Source: Membranipora membranacea (taxonomy: Eukaryota; Bryozoa; Gymnolaemata; Cheilostomatida; Membraniporidae). From it: a DNA stretch of 64,000 nucleotides. Below the pieces are notes generated by a model. It had not been told where the DNA came from and searched no databases. It worked only from the letters and a program-made list of their open reading frames with translations. The number at the start of each line of letters is the position of its first letter. Within the stretch, counting starts at the first letter, position 1. This document shows, one piece after another, positions 26,601-41,600 of the stretch. Position numbers and translations under genes: made by a program. The DNA lies in NCBI GenBank assembly GCA_914767715.1, contig OU612072.1, forward strand, positions 22,258,001 to 22,322,000, written 5' to 3'.

Positions 26601-29600
26601 GGTTTGGATAGTTGTTGCTCAGGATAATCTAAACTGATGATGATGACCAATATGCCTTCCTAAAATTCATAAATGTGTATGGCCGCTCACTACCTACCAA
26701 CAAGCTTGCCACTTGATAGGTGTTATGCTGGAGTCAAAAAAGTTGCCGATAACAAACTATGGCAGACCTTATCTTATTGTTTTATACAACATTAATACAA
26801 CTTAAATAGCTACACAGAATATGTACCATTGTTAGTTTATATGACAGACCTTATCAGTATTGAGGACTGCCAAATTTACATTCAGCAGATTCAGCTCTCA
26901 AATATGCAATCACTATCCTGCAGCAGTTTGATGAAATCAATCTCATTCACAGCCAGTGAAATAGTAGCCATACCTTTTTTGATTTTCATAAAGGCTGTCA
27001 AGTACTATTGCCAAAATTCACTTTTATTATTGGTTGAGTGATTATAATTTGTTTAGTGGTGTTGGCATTTGCAGCGTAGCAGTTGATAATCACTGAAAAC
27101 CTAATCCATGTTTATGCACAATAATTATCATAGGCAATGGATCTAAGTGATAATTAATTCCTATAATTACAGCTACAACAATTAATTACTGGCAAGAATC
27201 CAGTCAGACAGCCCAAATTTGAGTCCTTTGTGTCAAAATAAAAAAAATCTCAATATAAAACATTGTTGATAGCTAAAGACAATACAGCCAGCTTTTTCTG
27301 CGTGAATAGCATAAATTTTCCCAGGAAATAGGTTTCATTTAACTCTGGCAAAATTAATGTCAATACACAGCATTGAGTTTTGAATTTCGTTCGTACACAC
27401 AATGGAGTTAGGGCTGATATCTTCCACAAGATACCATGCCGGTTACATGTTGAGTTATCACCTAATTTTTTCAACTCCCACCACAAATTGCAATATTCTT
27501 GCTTAGCATCTTGTACACAACATTTACATTGATACTAAGTTTTTGACTCCTTATGCGGTCAAAATATCATCGATCCATATTGATATAGGTCGGAATTGTA
27601 TTGACAAACTGTATGACAATGGACAATGCTTCTACAGTTCTTGAGTTCAATTTCATCAATGACTTAGGTCAACGGCGATAATTTTGGATTCCAGGAGGAA
27701 GGCAAACAGCACAACCATAAATATAATGTTTAATGCAGCTTTGTTTGAGTGAATTAAAAACAGGAATCCATCATCCCGAGTTAAACTCGAGATCACATTT
27801 TAAAGGATAATGATTTCAATGCTTGCTGCTCATGTGTTAATCTTAAACCTGTCAAACTTTGCAAACTTTGATGATTATACTATGTGATCAAGTCAACCCA
27901 GGGATTAAATTTTGATCTCTTGGTGTGAAAGGTTTGATCCTACTGTTCCATCCATTCTGTTGTCACCGAAGTCTAAATATATTTTGACAAATCCTTGATT
28001 TTGTTTGCAGTGCGAAGATACTCATGTTAGTATCGCCTGAGCCTGATTTTCTGACATCATTTACAACTTTTTGATGGGGTCGTAATTTATAATTTGTAAT
28101 TTTACTTTGCTGGACAATACTATAGTATAGCTTCTGAACGGAGGCAATTTTCATTGATTTAATATCAGCAATTCTACTGCCAGCCAGTTATGATATTCCA
28201 AAACTGAATGGCAGCTGCCCTACTCATTGGGGATAAATTTACCTTTACGATGGTAAACACTCTGATATCTATTATTTCGACTCCACATTATGGCGATGGC
28301 GATTCGGCATTTTCAAATTCCAAGAATATTTTGAAGGTAATATAGTTTAAAAAAATTAAACACATTCAATCGATCTGTGGAAGTGATGTAACCATTTTCT
28401 TGACAGTTGGCTAAACATTCAGTTTGCCAAATTGAGATTGATTCCTAATAAAATGTAACAGAGATTGATGTGAAATGGTTCTTGAAAACAATTTCCATTG
28501 AGAACTAAAAGGCATTCAGATTGCATTACATTGTGGTAGCCAGTGTTTACCTTTCGGATTGATTCTGACACTTCTCACTTGTGGGTGAGCACAATTCCAA
28601 AAAAATTTAAAATCAAGACACATACATACATACATGCGATATTGTTTTCGATGTGTTATTTCAATAGCATAATCCAAAAAACAAACTGAACATACCCTGA
28701 AGGTAACTCGGACAGATGACAATCACTCATATCCAGTTTCTCTAGTCTTGTAAGTCCTGATAGCGTATCACTCAACTGATCATCTGTGCTCAGATTGTTG
28801 TAACTGACATTCAGCTCCTTCAGTGATACCATCTTTGAAATGCTGCAAGGTACCAACAAAACATTGAAATTTGTTCATAACAGAGAGTGGTGAAATCTGA
28901 ATTCGACATTGATAATAAGATGCAATATAAGATAATAAGGTTGCAGTCGATTGCATGCCTCTGAAAAGTTCAAGGCGCCACATTTACATTATGGTTGTCA
29001 AGCTCTGATGTGAAATCATCAAGCAGTTTGACCGAGGCGTCAACTGTACCAATGTGCGTCTTGTAAGCAAACTGTGATGGCTCTATTACCTCTGTCAATT
29101 TGGATCTCATTTATTTTATTATAACCTCCTCAGTAAGCTTGTCAAGGTGAAACATTATTGACACTGACTAATGGTCTTTGTGTTTGGGAGGGCTACCTTA
29201 AAGCTGAGTGGGCGCTCGGAGTGACAGGCTGAACTCACACAGCTATCTACAATATTGTTGTCTGTTTGCCAGTTTAACCATTGAGTACAGTATTAAAACC
29301 TATACTAAAATGCAGCAACCAGCTCACAGATCGCTGTCGTTTATGACTCATTGAATAATACGCTATAGCAGAGAGGAGTTTAGAAACTCAAAATCTCAGG
29401 ACGTTGCCTCTACCATCTGTCCTAATACTGGAGTCTGATATGCATTTGGAGCCTCATAATCTGGTAGAAATCCCACCTCATGTATAATTTGGATATTGAG
29501 AAGTCAACATCATCTGAAGACTTCCAGACATGGATCTCAGTGGAGGGTGAAGAAGATGTTTGCTTGCCTCTAAATGTCATATTGAATTTGATGCAATCTG

Positions 29601-32600
29601 CATCGGAAATTCAAGTTAAATGCAAGAGAGCCCAAATCCGACCAATCCATAGGGTTGCTTGCCCCTCCAAACACAAAGACTATCAGCCAGGGTCAATATT
29701 GTTTCACCTTGGATTCTCTCTACCTGGGATTCTCTCCTGGGTAGGAGATCGGGCGAGTTAGCCGGATATCCAGTAAAGGGAAAGGGGAAAACTTCTCAAG
29801 ACGGGCAAACTGCATAAAACTCAATCTAGTTACAAATTTAATCATAGTTACGGACTGGGGTCAGTTTGGGAGCATCCAATGAGAAAGTTATAAAGCATGA
29901 TAAATTATCTACCAGAGGAAATCAACTTAAGTAATCAGTGACTATGCTAAATGAGTGAAACAAATTAGCACCAAGTAACAACACCTGACAATAAGATGTT
30001 GGTCTTGTACCATTGCCTGAACAATTGTTCGATACCAGTGAGTGGATGGTATAATTCAGATCTAATTTTTCAAAATTTCACACTAATGACATTTTTGGTT
30101 TCAGGAGTTCCGACCAGATTTGCAGTTAATTTTCTGATAAACTAGTTGAACACACCATAAATTGTGGAATTTGAGTGAAAAAAGGTAAACTCAAACACCA
30201 CCCAAGGTAATATCACAACCCCACAAGCTCATTACATAGACTCAACGATCAATGTTGCATTTCTAATTATTACACAATGTAAAGTTTTATCTCTGCAGGT
30301 GAGAACCCATGCCGAGCTGACAGTGGTCAACAACACAAAGTCACTGTTTATGAATCACACTACCATAACGATATATGACACATATACAGAGGCGATATTG
30401 CAGCAATTTATGCTGCATTTCATATCAAATTGCGATGGCCTGAAATCCTTCTATGTAGCCAACATCAAGTCTGTAATCGCCTGCACTGCATGTATAATCT
30501 GCTATGAGAAACCAATAAAAAAGACTAGAGAGGCCTCATTCACTTCAATTTTTTTAATCATAATTAATCTGTGATTATCTCTTTTCCTAAGAGAGATACA
30601 GTTATATAGTTTTTTTCATCATAAAATTCAGCTATGTCTGCGATAGCTGAATTTAATCTGTTTTTGCAAATTGTTCCGATCATCACTGTACAGGCAGCTG
30701 ATTAGCATGCTGTTGCTGGGATTTACAATGGATTATCTCTGGTTCAGATAATCTGATCAAAAACTGATTGTACTATGAGATAGATCATATCAAACAATTT
30801 CCTGAAGGTTTTTTATCCTAGCTGTTTTAAAAGTGGTCTTCATTCCTGATCCTTGCTGATTTCTTTTAAATAATCCAGTTAATCAAATGGGACTTCGAGC
30901 ATTATTCAGGAAGTTTATGTTTTTGTGTGTATATTGAAAAAAACAGAAACGAAATCGAATAACTGGTTGCCAAGATATTCACCTGTAAAGGCCATTTTTG
31001 GAAAAGTGCACAAGATCGCGAATATGTATGTAATCGTGCCAACACAATTTATGATTTTTTTTGGACTTTATTGGCATAAATTTCATTCAATGAGAATCTT
31101 GAAAGTTTTAAATGTTTGAAGGTTTTAAAAAGTAAATATCACACAGTTTCTTCATGCATAATCCAACTTTGAAATAGGTATGATATAGATGCTTCCACTT
31201 AATTTTAATGACCAAGCTGTTAGGTTTACCATTTTCGTTGCTAATCAGGAGGTTCAATTGTGTTTTGGGTTATGGTTGTAATTTGTTGGTTTGTGGATTG
31301 ATTTAGGAAAATTTTGATTAATGAATAATAATTGTTCGATTTATTTTCAGAATAAAATAATGGTCCTGGATCCTATGGTTCTGTGGTCAGTTAATGGTAC
31401 TCGCTCAACTAGACTCAGTGGCTGACAATATTAAACTTGGGATATGAGACTATAGATGATTCAAACAATTAATCAACAAGACCTCAGCGGTAAGCAGCAC
31501 GACTAGTGTACAATGTGCAAAAGTAACACTGCTGAGCACTGGATTCAATTTGGTTTGGTTGTCAAGTATTTTGACTTGTTTCTACTTTGATTCATAAAAT
31601 TGTACAGCATTTTGGTTTCAGAAAATTGGTGAAACAGTCCCACGCTGTGTTTCACTATAAGGTCGTATTTAAATACTAGTTTTTCTCATTTCATGTCCAA
31701 TGATATGGAGACAAATACCTGAATACTAATTTAGTGTTTTGCCTTAAGCTTGGCTCAAATATTCAAATAATTGGATGTCATTAATATCCCTCAACCTAAA
31801 TCTGGATACCTGTCAGAGTAGGGTTAATGTCACTGTGGTTCTGTATGTTGATGTCCTGAACTATATTTCTGTGGTAATATTGGCTGCTCTGTGAATATCT
31901 CAATTTACTGCCATCGCCCAGTGCAGCTTAAGGTGTATATTCTATGTTCCTATACCTGTGGCCTCTTGAGTCAAGTGATCCAAGTAGATATGCTGCCGTT
32001 AGCCAGTGCAGCCCAAAGTATGGATTCTGTATCCTTGTGTCTAGGGCCTCTATATGTAAAGCCGTCCTAATATGTGTGCTTTTGTTAGCCAGTGCAGCTT
32101 GAAGTATAGATTCTGTGTCCTTATATATCTTGGCTCTGTTAACCAAGTTGTGATCCTTTTCTGTCGACTTCACGACAGAATCTTTGTGTCTGTGGGCTAT
32201 GTAAGCCAAGTGTCGAATTCCACTGCTTCCTTCACTGCATCAATTTTGTCATTGGGCTCTGTTAGCCAAGTGGTAAATTCCTCTGTATTGTTCACCTAGA
32301 TTTACTATTCTTCTTATTGTTTGTAGGCACTGTTAGGCTATGGTGACTGATTCTTCTGTGACTCAGCCTCAATTTTTCTGTGCTGTGAGTAGCTATGAGA
32401 ACCGTTCTCCCGAAGTGTAGGCCTCAGATATGAACTCCTGTATCGTCTATGAAATAAAAGTGCACTTTAATCGTCTCTGTGTGCGCTGTCCTATTCTGCA
32501 ATGTCCTCTAACTGAAGAGGGCTGTGTGTCAGGCTCCTTGTAGCCAATCAATCATAATCTTCAATGCAACTCTGGGATAAATACTGTCCTTTCTTGAAGG

Positions 32601-35600
32601 TGCTGTCGTATTCTGGTATCTTCACTGTACTGTGATATACTACTATCGTCTCTATACTGTCATATTCTGTACTGTCATCATCTGGTCCTTGGGGCTGGCT
32701 CCTTGGTTTGCTGTCTGTGTGCCTCTGCCTTATAAAGGTGGTGTTCATTGTCATGTAAGCTTATGTCAGCATTGCAATATTCTATCTCCATTGTCTTATC
32801 TTCCTCCCTGAACAGATTTTTAGGCAATTTGTCATCGCCCACTTATCTTCTCTTTTTGTGTTTGAATATTTCTTCTCCTTAATTATGTAAATTTTGTCCT
32901 TTGAGTCCTGAGTCCTGTAGAGGATTTTGAGGGGGTTACCCTAAGGCGGCGATACCCGCCACTGCAACCACGCACATTGCCTATTTATACTGAGTACGCC
33001 GACTCTCTAAAATGAGTACGCCGACTGTATCTGCCTGGAAATATATCAAGTACGACGACTCTATATGATGGTGAAGGTAACGAGTACAACGACTCTATCT
33101 GAGGGGGAAGGTAACGAGTACAACGACTCTATCTGAGGGGGAAGGTAACGAGTACGACGACTCTATCTGAGGAGGGGTAACGAGTACGACGACTCTATCT
33201 GAGGGGGAAGGTAACGAGTACGACGACTCTATCTGAGGGGGAAGGTAATGAGTACGACGACTCTATCTGAGGGGGAAGGTAACGAGTACGACGACTCTAT
33301 CTGAGGGTGAAGGTAACGAGTACGACAACTCTATCTGAGGGGAAAGGTAACGAGTACGACGACTCTATCTGGGCTGGGAACATAATTGACCTGACTTTTG
33401 GACTTGCTTTGGGGGTGGGGGGATGGGAGATGCGGACAAAAGTAGGTGGTTAACAATAGAAAATCAATTCATAAGATTTATAAATATCTTTCAGCCCATC
33501 GTATCAATCTCATTAATAATTTGATTATGTGACACTCTAACTTTAAAACTTGATCTCAACGGCGGCTATTGTCTAGCACTGAATAATCTTAGAAGGATAA
33601 TAATTACTCATTACACATTACTCATTGGTACTGACATCTACTACTTGTTTACAAAACTCTCGTACCATTTCCATGTTATATTTTTGCACTAAAAGCCCAG
33701 TTGGTAATAAAATAAAATATATCCGCATACGATCAAATGTTGGTGTATTTTAACTTTATATTGACAAATGCAAAACAGCCGCCCGTCAAAGCTGTCCTGT
33801 TTGTCAATTTATGATCCTTGATTATGTGAGGAGACAACTTGTGTTACAGGGATTATCAGATAAAGCTTCCATAGTGATATTGTGTACGATAGTGTAGCAT
33901 GGTTAGTGAAAAAGTTTAAAAAAAGCAAATACACAATTATTCCTTGTAGATCAGTCTAGTTGCCATAGAAAGTCATGAAAAAGTTAAAAGAGCTCTTACA
34001 CTACTTTTCGATACGATATTCTTTGGTCAATCTCAAGCTTACTAAAGAGAGGGTGAGACGATGTTGGCCGTTCGCAGTTGTGATATCCTGAAAGAAATTG
34101 CTGGGCTGGAGCCGCGTAGCCAAGTATTGACCTGATGTTAGTCAATTAAAAGGTCAATAATCCACACTTGTCTATACAATAGTCTTACATTTCCTCACTA
34201 GAGTCTAGAGCTGTACTTTGTCATTAATAATGATAGATACAACATACAGTGGTGCGCGTACCACTGCACAACACACAGGTCTTCAGCTAGAAACCATGAG
34301 TCAAACGCTGTTTCGAGGCCTTCTCTAGTACAACCTCCTCATGGCCGGCCCCAGCAGCATGAAGCCACCCCTGTGTGTTGCTGAGCATCTCAATCAATCT
34401 CATCGATCCCTCAGTGCATTTTGTCAGTTTCGGTGGTTTGACATAATTGGTGTGTTTACGCTGTTGCGCAACCAGGGAGGCTGCCAACTCTTCATTGTTT
34501 CAGTGCAACAATGTTCGCCCCATCACTCTCATGCTTATACTCTAAGCCAAACCAGTGCAGGGAGGTTTGCTTTCCATCAACTCATCGGCGCAAAGTCGCT
34601 ATCGTCAAGGCACCCGCCCCTCGTGCCACTCGTTCGCTACTCAAATTCACCACATTGAGCATAGTACAACTCATACACAAGTCAGAGAGATGACTTGTTT
34701 GCGCTACAGCCAGTGGGCTGACTGTGATTTCCTGTCTCGCTCTGCCTGCCTTTTATGCGAGGGCCAAGCTTTTAATCCTATGTTTGTAAAACCTTAGATC
34801 TAACTCAGACTCACTTTGATTTTCACTCTGCAGAGATTAAACTACTTTAATTTGAGTATTAAAGGCATAATCTTGCTTAGCCTTCTACCCCAAGCAATTT
34901 GCTTATCATCACTTAATCCCCTCATTCTAATCCTTACAAGGATTATAACAAAAGGAATTAAATGCTGGCCAACTCCACAAAACAAAGTGAGTGTGTTAAA
35001 CCCCAGCTTACAAGTAATAGGATTACTTAGCTTTTGTCTTCACACAGTGCTGTTGCCATATCCATGCAGATGCGCTTTCTGCCTCATGTACTATGCTTTT
35101 TGTGGCTTGTTTGAGTGCTCTTCCTGAAAGCCCAACTCTGGTCAGAAATTTGGTAGCTGATCTAGCCATGAATCCACGGCAGCCAACTTCCACTGCGAAT
35201 AATTCGCAATTCCAACCTTTGTCTTGGCATTGTGTGACCAGATCTTCGTATCTTGTCAGTTTTCTCTCATGCGCATATGAGAGATTTTCTTCCCAAGGCA
35301 CCGTCAATTCCATCAGTATTAGTGCTTTTTCTTTGTCAGACCAAACAATTAAGTCTGGTCTTTGGTTCGTGATCACAATATGCTGTGGCATGCTGAGCTG
35401 CTCTGTGAGGTCGCATCTCACCTGCCATTCTCCGCTGTTCATCAATCCCTTTTTGCGCAAAATCTTTTCACGCGCTTCACCACCAGCATTAGCATATTCA
35501 CACTTCTCCGTGACATATTTACACAACACTTTCAGGACTTGATTATGCCTATACGTGTATCTTCCCAGGCTCTGTTGGCAATTCGACAGTATATGTCGAA

Positions 35601-38600
35601 GTGTGCCCTTAGCCGAGCACTCGGCGCATTTCGAGTTCTCGGTCAAATTCCAGCGTTCCAGGTTTGCCGGGGTCGGTAGTTGATCATAAGCTGCACCAAC
35701 CAGAAAGCTGATCCTTTGTGGCTCCATCGACCACAATTCTGTCCATTTGAGCTGACGCTGCTCAACAGACTCCCAACAAGTCCACCTGCCTTGTTGGGCT
35801 TGGCCTACAGCTTGTGTCTGGCGGCGCTCCTCTTCCATCTTGCGCACCTCATCAACTACCATCTCCCGTCTAACCTTTGGGCTTTCCTTTGAGAACCACC
35901 GGTTTGCTTCCCAGCCGATGCCATGACGTGCAGTTGTCACAGCACCCACAATCTCACTTATCTCCAGTCGAGATTTGGCATCTCTGACAGTCTCTGTGAC
36001 AGACCATTTTTTACCAGTGTCAAGTGTTGGAGCACATTCCCTTATCACCTGGTCTGGTGACTCGTTCAACATCATATCCAGTCTCGCCTTTGATGTTTTG
36101 TACTCTTCCACAAGTGATTTCATAGGTAGTGAAAGAGTAAACGAACTGGCATACAGTGCATTAGTGTTGAAGCTCCTTGGAACTCCGAGCCACTTACGCA
36201 TGTGCTTGTTAATCATTTGCTCCATTCTCTCAACTGGTGTTAGCGGAATATCATAAACTGTCAGAGGCCACAGAATTCGAGGCATGAGTGCAAAGTTGAG
36301 AATCCAGGCTTTGTATTTGCCAGACAGACCACATTTTTCAATCGCGTCCAGCCCTGTAATGAGTTGCTTTTTCACCTCGTTTCCGCGAAACCTGTCTGTG
36401 ATCGGTAAACTATACCATCTTCCTAAGCTCTTCACAGGCTGCTCTGCAAGCGTGGGAATACGCTCTGTTCCTATGAAGTAGGTATTTGGTACAGGTTTGC
36501 CTTTACACAAAGACAGGGACCGGCTCTTGCTAGGTTTGAATCGCATCGCACATCTCTCTATCAACTCATGCAGTCTATCGATTGAAGCTACAACCTGGGC
36601 CTTATCTGGTGATATTATTGTAATATCGTCCATAAAGGCCCTCATCGGCGGTAGTATCTGGTTATTCGCAACCTGGATCCCATTCACACTGCCTTGCGAA
36701 TTCCGTATAACTATCTCCATCACCATAACGAATAGCAAAGGTGATATAGCACATCCCATAGGGATGCCTACTGCCAGCTCTTGCCAGCTCGTGGTAAAGT
36801 TCTTAGTAGTGAATCGCATTTTGAACTTTTTATAGTAGCGCTCAACCATAACCCTTAGCCTGTCGGGCACCCAGAAGTGTGATAGTGCGAGGTCAATTAT
36901 GCTGTGCGGTACAGAACCATAGGCATTCGCCAAATCCAACCAGATTACCTCAAGGTTCGATTTTGCTTGTTTAGCAGACTTTATTGCTGACCAAATCATG
37001 CTCACATGCTCAAGACATCCAGGGGATCCTGGGATGCCTGCCTTCTGAACTGATGGATCAATGAATCCATTGTTCATAAGATAATCTGTGAGGCGTTTTG
37101 CCAGAACGCTGAAGAATATCTTGCCTTCTACATTTAGCAGTGATATTGGTCTAAACTGCCCTAGGTCCTCCGCCTTATCCTCTTTCGGTATATACACACC
37201 ATTCGCACAACACCACTCATCTGGGATCTTGCCAGACTTCCAGATTTGGTTGAGCACTTTTGTCAAGATCTCCAGTATGCCTGGACATTTCTTGTATAGC
37301 TTATAACTGATGCCATTAATTCCTGGAGCACTTTTGGCACGTGCCTTGGTAACTACATGTGCAACTTCTCCAAGCTTGATATCACCCATCTCAAAACTGA
37401 AACCTGGAGATGTTGGACGTTTAAGCCCAGCAATATCAGTGTTCACCTCGCTCTTGTTACCGTACACTTTTGCCAAGTGTGCCTCAACTTCTGCCTGACT
37501 AGCCTTGAGCTCGCCGCTCTTACTCTGCTCAAACAACTTCTTGGCAAATCCGTATGGATTTTTCATGAAATTGTTCAAGTTCTTTCGCTTCAACTTCCTC
37601 TTCTTCCTCAAGGCCTCAGCTCTGGCTAGCCTTCTTATTCGTTCCTTGACATCGTTAAGCAATACAGAAAGCCCATGCCTTTCTGATTCAGCGCAATTTC
37701 TCATTCTCTCTCTCAGCGCGCGTTGCTGAGTTCTCAGTTTGCCTTTCTCATATTGGCGTCTATTTGGTATTTTGGTGCACTGAGTTCCACCTCGTTTCGC
37801 AACTAAGCCAAACTTCTCCTCACAAATTGAAAAGAGGATAGCAGGCAGTTGTTTGGCCTTTTTCTCACCGCTTCCAGTCAATGCAGAGTTGAGAGCAACA
37901 ACTGCATATTCGTCAAGCTCACGCCAAGTCTTGACACTGCTCATCTTTGGCCACTCAACCTCCTGCCTTTCACAACCGCTCCCATGATGCTCGGTGGGTG
38001 TTTGAGAATTGGTTGTCTGCCCACTGTGGTTTTCAACCTGGGGCAGTGTACCATCCGTCTTAGGTGCAGAGTTATCTACACTGCGGTTCTCTAACACCAC
38101 CTCGCATCCCTTCTTAGTTCTGTGTATTTTCATACCACGCTCAGTTTTGAAACCCCTCTGGCATACGCAAGTCCATGGCATTTCCGAGTTCGTTATAACA
38201 GTTAACCGGGTACCAGTAGGTCTCTCATCCTCCCCTTCGTTTCCGGGTAGACCTTGGGGGCATTTTTCCATATACGAACTTGTTGCGAGTGGTGGGTTGC
38301 CCATTATGACATAATCATAATGTTCGGGACTTCGGGCTGCGAACCCTGGTCCCACCCTGGGTTTCTTTCAACCATGTCAACTGTCTTTCCAATAGTCAGC
38401 TGTCTTTCCAGCAGTCAGCTGTCTTTCCAGCAGTCAGCTGTCTTTCCAGCAGTCAAGCCAGATACTATCTCGCCCACAACAAAGATACAACATACAGTGG
38501 TGCGCGTACCACTGCACAACACACAGGTCTTCAGCTAGAAACCATGAGTCAAACGCTGTTTCGAGGCCTTCTCTAGTACAACCTCCTCATGGCCGGCCCC

Positions 38601-41600
38601 AGCAGCATGAAGCCACCCCTGTGTGTTGCTGAGCATCTCAATCAATCTCATCGATCCCTCAGTGCATTTTGTCAGTTTCGGTGGTTTGACATAATTGGTG
38701 TGTTTACGCTGTTGCGCAACCAGGGAGGCTGCCAACTCTTCATTGTTTCAGTGCAACAATGTTCGCCCCATCACTCTCATGCTTATACTCTAAGCCAAAC
38801 CAGTGCAGGGAGGTTTGCTTTCCATCAACTCATCGGCGCAAAGTCGCTATCGTCAAGGCACCCGCCCCTCGTGCGTATTGACCTGATGTTAGTCAATTAA
38901 AAGGTCAATAATCCACACTTGTCTATACAATAGTCTTACATTTCCTCACTAGAGTCTAGAGCTGTACTTTGTCATTAATAATTCTTCATGTTTGTCGCAT
39001 GATAGCTTATTATCAATAACAACTCTGAGGAATTTTGTGTAGGCACTAGGGGACATTGAAAAATCATAAATCACTACATCCTGTTAATACTTAAACCTAT
39101 AGCTAAGATTGGTGTTTATGACTCAGTCTTTGCAAAAATCAGCTGCATGTTATTATCAGCAGCCCATCACTGCGTCCTTAATACTGAGGTGGCTACCGGC
39201 AATGTGTGACTGAGGTCAACCACCAGGTGTAAAACATTGTATCCTCAGCATATTTGATGTGGTTAATGCCATCCCAGCCAGGTCGTTGGAATACAAGAGC
39301 CATAAAATTGGTCCTAGTTTGGTACCTTGAGGAGCGCCAACCATAGTGCTGCTGCTCATTACCATATTTCAAACATTGTAGTCGGTTATCCAAAGATTTA
39401 GATATAAGTGGGAGGGTATGAGGGTTAAAATTGTAGCCCTCTAATTTCTGGAGATGTACAGCAGTCAATGGAATGCCTCCAAAAGGTCCAAGGCGGCAGT
39501 TTGAATGTACTTTAAATTTGGGGTGTCAGGCTCCGATGTGAAATCATTGAGCAGTTTGATAAAGGCGTCAACTGTCCCAATGTGCGGCTTGTAAGCAAAC
39601 AGGCTCTATTATGTCTGTCAATTTGGATCTCATTTTGTTTATTATTACCTCCTGAGTAAGCTTGCCAAGATGAAACAATATTGACACTGGCTGATGGTCT
39701 TTGTGTTTGGACGGGCTACCTTAGAGATGAGTGGGCGCTTGGAGTTACAGTGAACTCACACAGCTCTCTAAAATTTTAGTCTGTTTGCCAGTTTTACCTT
39801 GGAGTACAGTATTGAAATCTATACTTAACTGTTACTACCAGCACACAGATCGCTGTCAAATATGACTTATGGACTAATAGGCTATAGCAGAGAGGTTATT
39901 CTGGATTTCAAAAATTCAAATTCTCAGTATGTTGCCTACTATAATCTGTTCAAGCCTGGAGTCAGATATGCATTTAGAGCCTCTCAGTCTGGGGGAAATC
40001 CCATCTCACGTGTAAGTTGGATGTTGGGAAGTCAACATCATCTGAAGACTTCCAGACATTGGTCTCAGTGGATCGTGACGAAAATGTTTGCTTGCTTCTC
40101 AATGACAGATTAATTTTGATGCAATCTACATCAGAAATTCCAGATAAATGCAAGATAGCCCTGATCCGACCAATCCCTATGGTTGCTTGCCCCACCAGAC
40201 ACAAAGACTATCCGCTAGTGTCAATATTGTTTCACCTTGGAACCTCTCTACCTTGGTTTTTTTTCCTGGGTAGGAGATCGGGCGAGCTAGCCGGCTATCA
40301 AATGAACGGAAAACGTCTCAGGACCGACAAACTGCATAAAACTCAATCTAGGTACAAATTTAATCATAGTCACGGACTGCGGTCAGTTTGGGAGCATCCA
40401 ATGAAAACATTATAAAACATTATGAATTATCCACCAGAGGAAATCAACTATAGTAATCAGTGACTATGCTAAATGAGTGAAATGAATTAATTGTAGATAG
40501 TGATTTACTGCCGACAATTGAAAACAGAACAGCAATTTTCAGGCGACCATCAGGTATTAAGAGGATGGCAGCAACCTCAATATCATTTAGTACAATTATA
40601 ATCAAGTATCAACAAGTTGATAACTCTCTTACATTGGCCTTAGTTTCTTTTTATTAGGATGACACTGAGACTCATAAAAAAATCATTTCATTGCTTTCAA
40701 CTTCAATCGCAACATGGAAGTTGTCAAACTACGTTTAGAGATGGGGCAACTCCCATATTATTTGACGTTTCGAAGTCATCATGTGTAATTTAGTAAAAAC
40801 TGTGAATAAATCATCTCGAGTTTAACTCCAGATCACATTTTAAAGGATAATGACTTCAATGCTTGCTGCTCAGGTGTTAATCTTACACCTGTCAAACTTT
40901 GCAAACTTTCAAACTTTGATGATTATATTATGTGATCAAGTCAACCCAATCTCTTGGTGTGAAAGGTTTGATACTACTGTTCCATCCATTCTGTCGTCAC
41001 CGAAGTCTACTTATATTTTGACAAATCCTTGATTTTGTTTGCACTGCGAAGATACTCATGTTAGTATCTCCTGAGCCTGATTTTCTGACAACATTTACAA
41101 CTTTTTGATGGGGTCGTAATTTATAATTTGTAATTTTACTTTGCTTGACGATACTATAGTATAGCTTCTGAACGGAGGCAATTTTCATTGATTAAATAAT
41201 CCAACAAACAAACTGAACATACCCTGAAGGTAACTCGACCAGAACACACCCACTCATATTCAGTTTCTCTAGTCTTGTAAGTCCTGATAGCTTATCACTC
41301 AACTGATCATCTGTACTCAGATTGTTGCGACCGACATTCAGCTCCTTCAGTGAAACCATCTTTGAAATGCTGCAAGGTACCAACAAAACATTGAAATTTG
41401 TTCATAACAGAGAGTGGTGATATCTGAATTCGACATTGATAATAGGATGTTGAAGGTTGAAAGTCCAATGCGCCACTTTTACATTATGGTTGTCAAGCTC
41501 TGATGTGAAATCATCAAGCTGTTTGATCGAGGCGTCGACTGTCCCAATGTGCGTCTTGTAAGCAAACTGTGATGGCTCTATTACCTCTGTCAATTTGGAT

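Larger units (their letters stand above)
27775..29945. repeat. Segmental duplication copy 1 (LRR exon plus LINE fragment)
   Basis: It is closely similar in order and sequence to 40810-42480. It includes one LRR exon and LINE-type sequence. This copy has about 500 bp (28165-28665) absent from the other. Confidence 0.85.
34232..38874 (-). mobile_element. Intact R2-type non-LTR retrotransposon with partial tandem 3' end
   Basis: The element reads on the - strand: a 392-bp copy of its own 3' end (38874-38483), a 5' leader with 19-bp repeats (38458-38374), a single ORF (38304-35023), then a 3' UTR ending at 34235. The two 392-bp ends appear identical, as do the flanking 108-bp duplications, so insertion was recent. 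These ends are not LTRs: the same sequence is the 3' terminus of the element, and the upstream copy is best read as a 5'-truncated unit joined head to tail. It lies in an intron of the caspase-fusion gene, on the same strand. Confidence 0.85.

Noticed and set aside
27963-28154. Minus-strand ORF conserved at 40997-41188
   Set aside because: Both copies belong to the segmental duplication, so their similarity is not evidence of selection. No motif or splice link is seen.
34235-38874. LTR retrotransposon, because of the 392-bp direct repeats at both ends
   Set aside because: The ORF has no gag, protease, RNase H or integrase and ends in a restriction-like endonuclease. The left repeat is the element's 3' UTR and continues into unique 3' UTR, so the right copy is a truncated tandem unit.
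34287-38900. Many plus-strand ORFs over the R2-type element
   Set aside because: They are antisense shadows of the long minus-strand ORF or lie in its non-coding ends.
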